Shown: positions 50,405 to 59,019, numbered from the stretch's first letter. The stretch: DNA of 64,000 nt from an uncultured Clostridia bacterium (GCA_947631905.1 CANRND010000002.1:1-64000); one strand, 5' to 3'. Translations and numbers: made by a program. Notes: generated from the letters alone by a model not told the origin.

Positions 50405-50656
50405 ATGGAAATGCTCATCGTTTTGCTTCTGCTCACTTACGCGGAAAAGGATGAAGAATTTAAAAAGCGGCTCTTGAAAGTGCTTGCGTTCTACCGAGAG
50501 AACAGGGCGCTCCTCACGGCGTTCGGCGTTCCCGCGGAGGATAAAAGCGGCGCGGAAAAAGGCGCGGAAAAAAACGAACCTGCGCAAAATAAAAACTCCC
50601 CTCCGTCCGGAGGAGAGAATTTACGCATACTCGAAGAATTTTTGAAAAAGGCCTAA
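50405..50656 (+). CDS. Small protein with hydrophobic N-terminus
   Basis: 83 residues. An initial hydrophobic segment (MEMLIVLLLLTYA) is followed by an amphipathic KDEEFKKRLLKVLAFYREN helix and a low-complexity Glu/Lys/Asn/Pro linker, ending with a short helix. The ribosome site is weak. Start could be at the second Met. It overlaps the end of the S41 protease gene by 4 nt at 3' ends. Function unknown. Confidence 0.5.
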   Translation: MEMLIVLLLLTYAEKDEEFKKRLLKVLAFYRENRALLTAFGVPAEDKSGAEKGAEKNEPAQNKNSPPSGGENLRILEEFLKKA

Positions 50657-52044
50657 GCGCACACCCGAGAGACGACCTCTTTCAGCATGGGGTCTTGTGC
50701 GCCCTGCACGCGGGGGGCGGGAATGGGGATCGCGCCGTCTTCGGGAACCACCCCCACGCCGTGGATGCACCTGCCCGACACGGGCCAATTCACCGTGGCC
50801 GTCGTCATTTTCATCGCCGCTCCCGACGCGGTCTCGAAATGGGACTGCATGATCCCCTTTCCGAACGTTTTGGCAACGCCGTTCTCGTCTTCCCGCAAAA
50901 AGATGTCCGAAAAGGCACAGGTCCCGTAGTCCACAAGCGCCCCGATCAGGCATTCCGAAGCCGAGGCGGTGTGTTCGTCCGCAAGCAGATATACATGGGA
51001 ATCGGCACTGAAATAATTGCCGAAGTCGTTCTGCACACAGACGTAGCGCGTGATTTGCCCGCTCCGCGACTTCGTCACGGTGACGACGGGGTTCTTGCCT
51101 GTGGCGTTCCGCATGAGGTGGGAGGCGACGTCGCCCAAAATGCCGAGATACCCGCCGCCGTTGGAGCGCAGGTCGAGAATAAGGTTCGTTCTCCCGCGTT
51201 CTTTCATTGTTTTGAGAAGTTCGGCAAACTCCTGCGGCGTGTTGTTGCCGCTGAATTCGTCGAGACGGAGATAGGCGGTCGTTGCGTCCAACCCTTCCAG
51301 CGGCTCGTGCGTTTCGGTGAGCGCGGGGGTCTTGCCCTCGCCGCAAAAGCGGAAGCCCGTTTCGCTGTCGCGGTAGCTGACGAAAGACGCCTGGTAGCTC
51401 TTCCGCTCCAAAGTGAAATCCGCCGCGTCGGAGCCGTCCTCTTCAAAGCCGCAGCGCAGGACGAACGTCCCTTTGCAGGAAGCGAGAAAGGCCTTAAATT
51501 CCTTGTACGTTCCCTCGGTAAGTTCGCTTTCGGAAGGACCGAACGCGAAAATATACATGCCGCCCGCAAGGCCCGCGTTGAGCGCGGGAGAATTGCCCAC
51601 GACGGAAAAGATCTGCGCGGTCTCGTCGTCTTTTTGTTCCAGCGAAAAGGTTACGCCAACGCCCGTATTTTCGCCCGCGCCCTGCGCAAGGTAGGCGCGG
51701 TATTCGTCGGCGGAGTAATATCTCGTATAGGGATCGAGCGAAAGGGAATTATAGAGATTTTCATAAAGTTCCGCCTCGTCCACGGGCAGGTAATAATTTT
51801 TTTCGAGGACGGACTTTGCCCAAAGATAGGTGCGCACCTCTTCGTCGAGCGTATAATACTGCCCGTACCAGCCGCCGAGAAACGCCGCGACGGCGATGAT
51901 AACGGCGCCGAGTACCAAAGCGACGATGCGCGCCGCCTTTTTTCCCTTGCCTGCGGGCGCGGGCGCGGGAGCGGGCGTCTCGGGACGGCTTTCGGAAGAA
52001 GAGGACGGCGCGTCGAAAAATTCATCCTTTTCGTTGTTTTCCAT
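50653..52044 (-). CDS. S41-family carboxy-terminal processing protease
   Basis: 463 residues. A Ser/Pro/Ala-rich cytosolic leader, one membrane helix (about residues 38-60), a PDZ-like region (TGVGVTFSLEQ..., SPALNAGLAGG) and the S41 catalytic domain. Conserved signatures are TNLILDLRSNGGGYL and ADEHTASASECLIGAL with the nucleophile Ser; the general-base Lys is in AKTFGKGIMQS. Likely an extracytoplasmic protease. AAGGAG precedes ATG 52044. It is 10 nt downstream of the CdaR-like regulator gene, hence one operon. Confidence 0.93.
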   Translation of the reverse strand: MENNEKDEFFDAPSSSSESRPETPAPAPAPAGKGKKAARIVALVLGAVIIAVAAFLGGWYGQYYTLDEEVRTYLWAKSVLEKNYYLPVDEAELYENLYNSLSLDPYTRYYSADEYRAYLAQGAGENTGVGVTFSLEQKDDETAQIFSVVGNSPALNAGLAGGMYIFAFGPSESELTEGTYKEFKAFLASCKGTFVLRCGFEEDGSDAADFTLERKSYQASFVSYRDSETGFRFCGEGKTPALTETHEPLEGLDATTAYLRLDEFSGNNTPQEFAELLKTMKERGRTNLILDLRSNGGGYLGILGDVASHLMRNATGKNPVVTVTKSRSGQITRYVCVQNDFGNYFSADSHVYLLADEHTASASECLIGALVDYGTCAFSDIFLREDENGVAKTFGKGIMQSHFETASGAAMKMTTATVNWPVSGRCIHGVGVVPEDGAIPIPAPRVQGAQDPMLKEVVSRVCA

Positions 52045-52054
52045 ACAAAACTCC

Positions 52055-53008
52055 TTATTGCAATAATTTATAGAGGATGGTGATCACGCGGAACGTGACC
52101 GCGTCCGAAAATTTTCGGATATTCAGACCCGTGAGCCGTTCGATCTTATCGAGGCGGTACATGAGGGTGTTGCGGTGCATGTAAAGGTTGCGGGAAGTTT
52201 CCGAGAGGTTGAGGCTGTTTTCGAGAAATTCCTCCGCGGTACCGATCATGTCCTCGTCGGAAAAAACCTCTTTCGCACCCGTGATATGGAACTGCTCCAT
52301 ATATTCTTTGCGCTTGCTTTCGGGGAGGTCTTCGAGCATCTTGATGAGAAGGTACTCCCTGTAAGTATGGACCTCTCCTTTCGATCTCAAAAGTCCGCTC
52401 ATGCGCATTGCGGTCGCCGCTTGAAGATAGGATTCCGCAATTTCCGTAAAACTTTTCACTTCGCACCCGATCCCCACGTTTGCTTTAACGCCGAGTTCCT
52501 CGTAGAGGGACTGCACGAGAAAGCTCCCGAGTTCCACGGGAAGCTGGGTCTCGTCGCGGAACACCGCCACCGCAAGGCGGGTATCGTCCATCATCACGAC
52601 GAGATCGTTGGTCTCCGCGAGACAGCTCTCGATGTGCGAAAATGCCTCCGCAATGCGGCGGTCCACCATGACGTCGAGCGCGTAGCAGGGGGCATCCTGC
52701 ACATTATATTTCGTCATAAAACGGTAGATATAGCGCCTGTTGCCCTCGCCGAGCAAAATATTTTTCAGATAGGCGCTCTTATCGGGCAAAAACTGCGGAT
52801 CGGCGCTCTCCACAAGATAAGAGACGAGCTTTGCGGTCCGCTCCGCCTGCTCCCCTTTCCCCGCGACGTACGCGCTGTATTTTTCGCCGCAATATTCGAC
52901 GGAAAATTCCGTCTCCTCTCCGCCCAAAGGCTTTAACCGCACTTCCGTTCCCGTCTTATCGTAAATATCTTTGAAAATAAGATCGAGTTCCGCACTTTCT
53001 CCGCTCAT
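52055..53008 (-). CDS. CdaR/PucR-type transcriptional regulator
   Basis: 317 residues from ATG 53008 with GAGGAGA upstream. The C-terminal part has the PucR-like HTH (LNLSETSRNLYMHRNTLMYRLDKIERLTG) preceded by a GGDEF-like/CdaR central region (VGIGCEVKSFTEIAESYLQA). This fits regulators of the CdaR family that control sugar diacid or purine pathways; here it precedes an S41 protease, so the regulated process is unclear. Confidence 0.85.
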   Translation of the reverse strand: MSGESAELDLIFKDIYDKTGTEVRLKPLGGEETEFSVEYCGEKYSAYVAGKGEQAERTAKLVSYLVESADPQFLPDKSAYLKNILLGEGNRRYIYRFMTKYNVQDAPCYALDVMVDRRIAEAFSHIESCLAETNDLVVMMDDTRLAVAVFRDETQLPVELGSFLVQSLYEELGVKANVGIGCEVKSFTEIAESYLQAATAMRMSGLLRSKGEVHTYREYLLIKMLEDLPESKRKEYMEQFHITGAKEVFSDEDMIGTAEEFLENSLNLSETSRNLYMHRNTLMYRLDKIERLTGLNIRKFSDAVTFRVITILYKLLQ

Positions 53009-53159
53009 ATTCTCTCCTCGTCTTTCTCCCGCCGCCGCGGCGTTTGGAATATTATACCATGCACGAAACCGTTTTTCAAGGGTTTTCACGAATTCCGCAC
53101 AAACTCATCGCTTCTTTCTCAAATTCCCAAAATACGACCCTTTCCCCCTCGGCGAGATG

Positions 53160-53188
53160 TTGACACTCCCCCGCCGCAGTGCTATAAT
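53160..53188 (+). promoter_or_regulatory. Consensus promoter of the 53220 membrane protein gene
   Basis: TTGACA (53160-53165), 17-bp spacer, TATAAT (53183-53188). Confidence 0.85.
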
Positions 53189-53219
53189 GATGGAACAAAG
53201 TTTTTTCGGGGGTGAAGAT

Positions 53220-54284
53220 ATGAGGAGCGATGCCGCCGCGGCGAAGAGCCTTCTGTCCGATCGCACCAAAGAGGAAAGGGAAATCAAGTCTGACAAGCGA
53301 CGTTTGAACGCGTCCTTTTATATGGTCTGCTCCGCTCTCTTCGGCGCGATCTCCGTCTTGGGGCTTTTCTTCGGCTTCTTTATGCGGGGATCGGTCGGCG
53401 CGCTCATCGCGGGCGGGGAACCCATTTTGCGCGGCTCCTACCTCGGCGTGATCGTGGAAGTCATCCGCGGGAGTATCGCTCTCCCCAAACCATCGGGATA
53501 TACTCTCTCCGAACAGTTGCCCGTTTTTCTCTATTTTGCGATCTATGCGCTCGCCGCGGGCGTTCTGCTTTCTCTCGTTCTCTCCGTTCTCACCTTTCTG
53601 AAAGCGGGATCGGCGCGCTTTTTCTGCACGCTGAACGGATTTCTCACCCTCTTTTTATACGGGACCTTGTGCGTCGCGGGCGTGCTGCTCGGCTCGATCC
53701 GCCAGGAACTGTACTCGTGGAGGCAAGTCGACCTGCCCTCCCTTACCGCCGCCCTTCTCGCTTTCGGCGTGTTTGCCGCTATGGCGATCGCCCACCGCGG
53801 CGCAAGGGGTGCGGTGAACGCCCTCCTGCTCCTTATCAACGCTTCCTCCGTCTGCGCGTTTATCTTTCCCCATACCCCGCTTCTTGACGATCTCAACGGG
53901 ATCGCCGTCGGCGGAACGGGTATGGCGAAACGCATTTTAATGGGATTTTTCATCCTCGTCACGGTGGCGAACCTTGTTCTCTCCGTATTGCGGTTGGAGC
54001 GGCCCCGCGCGCAGGCGATGGACATTTTCCGCTTCGGCGTGCAGCTTGTGGCGGCGCTCGGGCTTGCCGCCGCCTATCTCGCCGAGGGAAGCGTGGCCGA
54101 TTTCTTTACGGCACAACCCCTTGCTTCGGTGTTCTTGTTGCTCTCTCCCCTCTGCGCCCTCCTCACCGCCGCGTTCGCGTTTACCTTCCGCCGCAGGGAG
54201 GAAAAGGACGCGCCCGCTGAGGAACGCCCCGCCGCGCCCTTGCCCGAACAGACGGAGGCGCTCGCCGAACAGCCGCAAAAGTGA
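53220..54284 (+). CDS. Polytopic membrane protein of unknown function
   Basis: 354 residues from ATG 53220, preceded by GGGGGTG. A charged cytosolic start of about 35 residues is followed by about eight hydrophobic helices spread over residues 38-330, with a Glu/Pro/Ala-rich cytosolic tail (EERPAAPLPEQTEAL). It is monocistronic, with a strong promoter and terminator. No transporter or enzyme motif was recognised. Confidence 0.6.
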   Translation: MRSDAAAAKSLLSDRTKEEREIKSDKRRLNASFYMVCSALFGAISVLGLFFGFFMRGSVGALIAGGEPILRGSYLGVIVEVIRGSIALPKPSGYTLSEQLPVFLYFAIYALAAGVLLSLVLSVLTFLKAGSARFFCTLNGFLTLFLYGTLCVAGVLLGSIRQELYSWRQVDLPSLTAALLAFGVFAAMAIAHRGARGAVNALLLLINASSVCAFIFPHTPLLDDLNGIAVGGTGMAKRILMGFFILVTVANLVLSVLRLERPRAQAMDIFRFGVQLVAALGLAAAYLAEGSVADFFTAQPLASVFLLLSPLCALLTAAFAFTFRRREEKDAPAEERPAAPLPEQTEALAEQPQK

Positions 54285-54329
54285 CCGTTTGCACCCGCAA
54301 TACCGAACAATACAATACCGAAAACACGA

Positions 54330-54351
54330 AAGGGAGGCGTTTGCCTCCCTT
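54330..54351. terminator. Bidirectional terminator between converging genes
   Basis: AAGGGAGGC / GCCTCCCTT with a short loop. It lies between the 53220 gene and the end of the sigma-factor operon. Confidence 0.8.
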
Positions 54352-54361
54352 AAACTTTGGA

Positions 54362-54718
54362 TCAGCGTACTTTCAGAAATACGGTGATGCCGTCTTTTTC
54401 GCTGTAAGTGCGGCGTTCGCAATAAGCGTCCACGAGATACAGCCCCCTGCCGCACTCGGCGTACAGGTCGGCGCAGGAACTCTTTTCGGGCGGACGGTAG
54501 GGATGATCGCTCTGCACGCAGATACGGATCTCGTTTCCCGCCCGCTCCACGCGGAAGCGCGCCCGTCCGCCGCCGTGTTGCAACACGTTGGAAAGCAGCT
54601 CTGTCGCCACCAGTTTACTGTTGAACACCGTCTCTTCGGAGAACTCGTTCCCGAAAGCGACGCACATCTCTTGCAGCGCCTTGCGCAGCGCGTTGTAGTC
54701 GCCGATCTCGAAGTACAT
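54362..54718 (-). CDS. HATPase-type anti-sigma factor/kinase (RsbW/SpoIIAB-like)
   Basis: 118 residues. GHKL ATPase-fold: the N box VATELLSNVLQHGGG contains the required Asn, and the G2-type box AECGRGLYLVDAYCE is intact, so it should bind ATP. Such proteins bind a sigma factor and phosphorylate a STAS antagonist. Start at ATG 54718 overlaps the sigma-factor stop as TGATG. It is the fourth gene of the partner-switching operon. Confidence 0.85.
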   Translation of the reverse strand: MYFEIGDYNALRKALQEMCVAFGNEFSEETVFNSKLVATELLSNVLQHGGGRARFRVERAGNEIRICVQSDHPYRPPEKSSCADLYAECGRGLYLVDAYCERRTYSEKDGITVFLKVR

Positions 54719-55449
54719 CAATCCACCGCACTCTTTCTGAGGTTCTCTTTCAGTTTCTCCAAAATTTTGCGTTCCATGCGGGAAACGTGCATCTGCGTGA
54801 CGTTGAGCCGCCGCGCCGTCTCCGACTGGGAAAGTTCCTTGCCGAAACGGCACGCAACGATCTGCCGCTCCTCCTCCGTGAGGTCTTTGAGCGCCGAACG
54901 GATCGCGTCCTTGCGCTCCAAATGTTCAAATTCATCCTCGGGCGAGGCGATCAGCTCATAGTAGCTCGCCCCGTCCTCGTTCTCGCCGTCCGCGGGACGG
55001 TCGAGCGACACCACGCCGCCCGATTCCATCGCCGTAACGACTTCTTCTTCCGTGACGCCCAGCGCGGTTGCGATCTCGCACGGGGAGGGATTTCTGCCCG
55101 TCTGCGAGAAAATCTCGTCCGCCGTTTTCCGCACGCTCTGGCGGAGTTCGGAGACCCGTCTCGGCAGATGGACGAGGCGGGAGCGGTCGCGGAAGTAATT
55201 TTTGATCTCCCCTGCAATTGTCGGCGTGATGAACGTGGAAAATTTGACCCCTTTCGACCCGTCGAAGCGGTCTACGCCTTTGATGAGCGCAAGCGAAGCG
55301 ATCTGGTAGAGGTCGTCGAACTCCACGCCTCTGCCCACGAACTTTTTTGCGATCATCGCCGCAATGGGGAGATACCGCTCCACGATTTGGTTGCGGAGCG
55401 CAAGATCGCCGCTCGCACGATAGGTTGCGAAAAGTTCCGTCTCGTCCAT
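54718..55449 (-). CDS. RNA polymerase sigma factor, sigma-B/F/G subfamily
   Basis: 243 residues. Region 2 is seen in RNQIVERYLPIAAMIAKKF and EFDDLYQIASLALIKGVDRFD; KFSTFITPTIAGEIKNYFRD and LVHLPRRVSELRQ are typical of the SigB/SigF/SigG group; region 4 ends in QSETARRLNVTQMHVSRME. ATG 55449 overlaps the previous stop as TAATG. It is flanked by two HATPase genes and follows a STAS gene, so it is controlled by partner switching. Whether it is sporulation or stress sigma cannot be decided from sequence alone. Confidence 0.93.
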   Translation of the reverse strand: MDETELFATYRASGDLALRNQIVERYLPIAAMIAKKFVGRGVEFDDLYQIASLALIKGVDRFDGSKGVKFSTFITPTIAGEIKNYFRDRSRLVHLPRRVSELRQSVRKTADEIFSQTGRNPSPCEIATALGVTEEEVVTAMESGGVVSLDRPADGENEDGASYYELIASPEDEFEHLERKDAIRSALKDLTEEERQIVACRFGKELSQSETARRLNVTQMHVSRMERKILEKLKENLRKSAVD

Positions 55450-55805
55450 TACAGACCCTTAAACCCGAAAGAGATGCGGGCGCCGTTTTCCGTATGCTCC
55501 GTCACGAGATCGTCCACAAGCGCAGTCAAAAGCGCAACGGAGATCTCCTCTTCCGTCGTTTTTTCGGCGGGGACGCCGCCGCCCTCGCCCGAAATTTCGA
55601 TTTTCAGCCCGTCTTCACGGGAAAAGACGATCTTGGCGCGCCCGCACCCCGCGTGCAGGAGAAGAAGCAGGCTCTCCGTAACGCAGACCTTGCAGTCCTC
55701 GCAGGCGTCGAGTCCGAACCCGACAAGGGAGCAGACGCCCCCCACCGCCAACCGTACCGTCGTCATGATCTCCCTTCCGAGAGGAAATTCCATCGTAAGC
55801 AGCAT
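55449..55805 (-). CDS. Degenerate HATPase-like anti-sigma protein
   Basis: 118 residues from ATG 55805 (TGATG overlap, GGAG upstream). The pattern FPLGREIMTTVRLAVGG, then CEDCKVCVTESLLLLLHAG, IEISGEGGG and VALLTALVDDLVTE aligns by eye with SpoIIAB/RsbW, but the N-box Asn (E-x-x-x-N in functional kinases) is replaced by Leu in TESLLLLLH, and the glycine box is poor. So it may have lost ATP binding and kinase activity while keeping partner binding. It lies second in the operon, between the STAS and sigma genes, where the anti-sigma kinase normally sits. Confidence 0.7.
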   Translation of the reverse strand: MLLTMEFPLGREIMTTVRLAVGGVCSLVGFGLDACEDCKVCVTESLLLLLHAGCGRAKIVFSREDGLKIEISGEGGGVPAEKTTEEEISVALLTALVDDLVTEHTENGARISFGFKGL

Positions 55806-56110
55806 CACTCTATCTCCATGATCGTATCGAGCGCGCAGATGACGAACAGCTTTTTGAGCCGCGGTTGCATCCTGACGAGCTTCATGCCGTGTCCGTCCCC
55901 GCGGACATGCTTCAAGATCTTGACAAACGTTCCGAGCGTGGTGGAATCGATGAACGTCAGCGCCGCGCAGTCGAATACGATGTCCCCCTTGTCCGCTTCA
56001 TACGCGGCAAGTACGGCGGTATAAAATTCCTCCGCGTTTTTGGAGTCGATCTCCCCGCTCAACGAAAACGTCAGCACGGGTTCTGTTTTGAGAATGGTAA
56101 CTTCCTGCAT
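55805..56110 (-). CDS. STAS-domain anti-sigma factor antagonist
   Basis: 101 residues from ATG 56110 with GGAGGAAG upstream. RsbV/SpoIIAA-like: FSLSGEIDSKNAEEF, DIVFDCAALTFIDSTTLGTFVKI with the phospho-Ser in IDSTTLG, and KLVRMQPRLKKLFVICALD. First gene of the operon. When dephosphorylated it would capture the HATPase and free the sigma factor. Confidence 0.93.
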   Translation of the reverse strand: MQEVTILKTEPVLTFSLSGEIDSKNAEEFYTAVLAAYEADKGDIVFDCAALTFIDSTTLGTFVKILKHVRGDGHGMKLVRMQPRLKKLFVICALDTIMEIE

Positions 56111-56141
56111 AGCTTCCTCCGGGCATTTGACCCTTTTCTCT

Positions 56142-56169
56142 ATTATAACACCGCTAAATGCGGTTTCAA
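56142..56169 (-). promoter_or_regulatory. Sigma-A-type promoter of the partner-switching operon
   Basis: Minus strand: TTGAAA (56169-56164), 16-bp spacer, TATAAT (56147-56142). No GTTTAA-like sigma-B signature is evident. Confidence 0.6.
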
Positions 56170-56175
56170 ACATAT

Positions 56176-56961
56176 TTACAAAATTTCATTGATACTTTCA
56201 AGGACCAGATCGGGGCGGTCGGGGAAATTTTTCATGGTTGCGCGCGTCGTTTCGCCCGACAGCACCAGCACGCTCTTCATACCGTTGTTGGCGGCAAACC
56301 GCACGTCGGTGTGCATCCTGTCCCCGATCATGCACATCTTCTCCCGCGGAACGCCCAAAAGCGCGGAAAGCTCCTCCCCCATCGGCGTGAACGGCTTGCC
56401 GACGATGAGATCGGGCTTCCGCCCCGAGGAACGCTCGAACATGGCGAGAAAGGAGCCGACGTCGGGCATGGGAACGGTGTCGGTGGGACACACGTCGTCG
56501 GGGTGGGTGGCGATAAAGAGGGTATCCCGTTTCAGGAACGCGTCGAATTTTTTGATCTTTTCAAACGTCAGTTCCACGTCGTAGGCAAGCACGCATATCT
56601 CGGGCGTTTCGCCGTCGAGCAAGATCCCCGCCGCCGCAAATTCTTTCCGGAGCGCTTCTGTGCCGAGAAGATACACCCGCCTGTGGGCATAGCGTTTTTT
56701 GAGATGGGAAAGGGTCGCCATGCCCGAAGTGTAAACGCGGTCGCCCTCCCCCCAAAGCGCGATACGGGTGAGCTTTTTGCGGTATTCTTCCTCGGTTTTC
56801 GAAGAATTGTTCGTGAGAAAGACGAGCTTTTTCCCCCGCTCCCGCAATTTTTCAAGGGTTGCCGCCGCCGCTCCGATCGGCGTTTCTCCGAGGTAGACGG
56901 TGCCGTCCAGATCGAGCAGTACGACCTCAATCCCGTTTAAGAGTTCTTCCTTTGTCATCAT
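56176..56961 (-). CDS. HAD-IIA (NagD/AraL-like) phosphatase
   Basis: 261 residues. LLDLDGTVYLGETPI at the N-terminus, KLVFLTNNSSKT, the C2-cap region, and IVGKPFTPMGEEL with GDRMHTDVRFAANNGM are typical of the NagD-type subfamily. Acts on small phosphate esters. The gene overlaps the previous one by 35 nt, which suggests they work together. NagD-like AraL next to AraM (a glycerol-1-phosphate dehydrogenase) is a known pairing in Bacillus, but assignment here is tentative. Confidence 0.9.
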   Translation of the reverse strand: MMTKEELLNGIEVVLLDLDGTVYLGETPIGAAAATLEKLRERGKKLVFLTNNSSKTEEEYRKKLTRIALWGEGDRVYTSGMATLSHLKKRYAHRRVYLLGTEALRKEFAAAGILLDGETPEICVLAYDVELTFEKIKKFDAFLKRDTLFIATHPDDVCPTDTVPMPDVGSFLAMFERSSGRKPDLIVGKPFTPMGEELSALLGVPREKMCMIGDRMHTDVRFAANNGMKSVLVLSGETTRATMKNFPDRPDLVLESINEIL

Positions 56962-57997
56962 GCCATTCCATAAGCCCGAAGTCGCGGATCACGGCGGAAA
57001 GTCCGCTTCCCGCACACTCGGGCAACCATCCGAGAATTTTTCTGTCGGCCGTTTCGGGCAGGGAAAGCCCGTTTAAACCGCAAAGGCGGGAACGGTCCTC
57101 TTCCCGTCTTGAAAGATACCCCGAGAACTCGCGCGTAAAGCGGGCGCGGATGCGTTCTAAGATCATGGCGCGCGCCGCATATTCCTCGGGCGTGGGAATG
57201 GAAATTTCGGCAAATTCCACGCCCGCCCGCGCCGCCCGCGCCCTGTAATCGGGCGTGACATAGCGCCGCGGCTTTCCTTTCCCGAAAAACGCCGCATACA
57301 GGGAGGAAAGAAGCAGGTAGGCGCTCCACGCGGGGCAGGCTTCCTCCCGCAAAAGGGAGGCGAGTATGATCCCCTCTCCCGCGTAACCGCCCTCGCTCTC
57401 TTCGCGCCGCGCGCGGGCGTTTTCCGCGACGATCTCCTCCGCCGTTGCGGGCGTTCCCGCCTCGATCCCGCGGCGGGGGATCCCGAACGCAGTGAGCGCT
57501 TCCGCCTCGGAAAACGCAAGACGGGTGAGCAAAAGCCGCGCGGCTCCCTCCGTGAGCGTGGGCGAAATGCGCTCCGTATCGCACAAGACTTCTCCCTCTT
57601 TTAAGGAAGAGATTACCCGCTCGTCCCCGAGCAGAATTTCACCGCTCTTCTCAAACGCGCCGTCGAGCGAGGCGGTTTTGGGAAAGAGCGTACAGGGGAT
57701 CTGCCGCACGTCGGCAAAATAGCGCCCCGCAAAGAGCGCCTCTTTGCCGCCCGAAACGACAACGCGGGAAACGCCGTCGGGCATTGCGAACAGCGGCAGG
57801 GTATCGCCGTCGAAGATCATCGAGATCGCACGCGGCGAAGAAGAAAACTCCGAAAGCGAGCCGTCGTCCGACAGCAACAGCACCTTGCCCGCGGAACATG
57901 CAAGCGCATGCCGCACTCCCTCCCCAAACGTGCAAAACACCACTCCTTCGTGTTCCTCTCCGTTCCTCATTGGCAGGGAATTTGCGGCAAGACGCAT
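56927..57997 (-). CDS. Divergent dehydroquinate-synthase/glycerol-1-P-dehydrogenase-like protein
   Basis: 356 residues from ATG 57997 with GGAGGT upstream. The first half resembles an NAD-binding Rossmann fold (AGKVLLLSDDGSL, VVVSGGKEALFAGRYFADV) with the SLDGAF motif (TASLDGAFE) that echoes the S-x-DG of AraM-like enzymes. The C-terminal half is helical and Arg/Ala-rich. The metal-binding His/Asp of active enzymes could not be found, so activity is uncertain. Overlap of 35 nt with the following NagD-like gene supports a shared pathway. Confidence 0.4.
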   Translation of the reverse strand: MRLAANSLPMRNGEEHEGVVFCTFGEGVRHALACSAGKVLLLSDDGSLSEFSSSPRAISMIFDGDTLPLFAMPDGVSRVVVSGGKEALFAGRYFADVRQIPCTLFPKTASLDGAFEKSGEILLGDERVISSLKEGEVLCDTERISPTLTEGAARLLLTRLAFSEAEALTAFGIPRRGIEAGTPATAEEIVAENARARREESEGGYAGEGIILASLLREEACPAWSAYLLLSSLYAAFFGKGKPRRYVTPDYRARAARAGVEFAEISIPTPEEYAARAMILERIRARFTREFSGYLSRREEDRSRLCGLNGLSLPETADRKILGWLPECAGSGLSAVIRDFGLMEWHDDKGRTLKRD

Positions 57998-58018
57998 GTC
58001 CGACCTCCCTATGTTTTG

Positions 58019-58960
58019 TCAGATAAAAAATTCGATCGCGCTTGCGGCGTACCCGAACAGCACGCCGAGCAAAAACGTTGCGCCCAAAATGAGCAGGTTG
58101 CGCTTCCACTTCTTTCCGTCGCGGAAGAGAATGAACACGCCGAACCCCGCGTTGGTGACAAGACCGCCCAAAAGCGCGGAAAATCCGATGCCCCCGAGCG
58201 CGTACGTTTCGGCAAGTACCACGCTCGAAGCGCAATTCGGCACGAGTCCGACGAGTGCGGCGAACAGGGGGCGGTACCAATACCCCGCGCCCTGCATAAA
58301 TCCGATGACCTTTTCCTGCCCGATGAAATAAAACAGGAGCCCAAACGCGACGTTGAAAACAAACACGACGGCCGCTACTTCGAGCGCATGCAGAAGCGGC
58401 GAAAAGAGGTAGACCGTCCACTTGCTCTCATGCTTATGCTCGCATACGGACGGCTCGTCCGCGCCGTGTTCCTCCCCGCACATATGTCCGTCGTGTTCCT
58501 CTTCTCCCTCGTGCGCGGCATGTTCCCCGCCGCCTTGCGGGAGGGGCGGAGCCGTGCGGAAGCGCTTTGCGACAAGATCGACAAGGTAGCCCACCCCCAC
58601 CGCAAGCACAAACTTCGAGCCGAGAAGGGCAAGAATGGTATACGTCTTTTCAAGGGGCGGGAGCGAGGAGAGCGCGAGAACGAGGAGCGCTTCGTCGCTG
58701 GTTGCGATAAATACGGCAAGCAGGGTGCCGACGGTGAGATACCCTTTGCGGTAGAGCTTGCTTGCCATTACGGAAAACCCGCACATGGGAAGCAGCCCCG
58801 CCGCGCCGCCGATGAGCGGGGCAAATTTGCCCGTGATCGCCCTGCCGAGCCGCCCCACCGCGGTTTTGTGTTCCAAAAGTTCGATGAGAATGTAGAGGAG
58901 GAACAGAAACGGCAACAGTTTCAGCGCGTCTAAAAAGCCGTCGAGAAAGACATCGCCCAT
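58019..58960 (-). CDS. ArsP_2-type putative metal/metalloid exporter with His-rich loop
   Basis: 313 residues. About eight membrane helices in two halves. Helical motifs include LPFLFLLYILIELLEH, IGGAAGLLPMCGFS and, in the second half, GLVPNCASSVVLAE, a duplicated LxPxCxxS pattern of the ArsP_2 (putative arsenic or manganese efflux) family. Between them lies a cytosolic loop with a dense His/Glu/Cys cluster (HAAHEGEEEHDGHMCGEEHG, then CEHKHE), likely for metal binding. AAGGAGG precedes the ATG. Confidence 0.8.
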   Translation of the reverse strand: MGDVFLDGFLDALKLLPFLFLLYILIELLEHKTAVGRLGRAITGKFAPLIGGAAGLLPMCGFSVMASKLYRKGYLTVGTLLAVFIATSDEALLVLALSSLPPLEKTYTILALLGSKFVLAVGVGYLVDLVAKRFRTAPPLPQGGGEHAAHEGEEEHDGHMCGEEHGADEPSVCEHKHESKWTVYLFSPLLHALEVAAVVFVFNVAFGLLFYFIGQEKVIGFMQGAGYWYRPLFAALVGLVPNCASSVVLAETYALGGIGFSALLGGLVTNAGFGVFILFRDGKKWKRNLLILGATFLLGVLFGYAASAIEFFI

Positions 58961-58990
58961 AGCTTTTCCTCCTTTGAAAAAATCATCTCT

Positions 58991-59019
58991 ATCTTACATG
59001 TTTTCACGGCGTTTGTCAA
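58991..59019 (-). promoter_or_regulatory. Promoter of the ArsP_2-like transporter gene
   Basis: Minus strand: TTGACA (59019-59014), 17-bp spacer, TAAGAT (58996-58991). Confidence 0.7.

Noticed and set aside
57784-58933. Plus-strand frames opposite the transporter and AraM-like genes
   Set aside because: Antisense to a clear membrane protein and no ribosome site.
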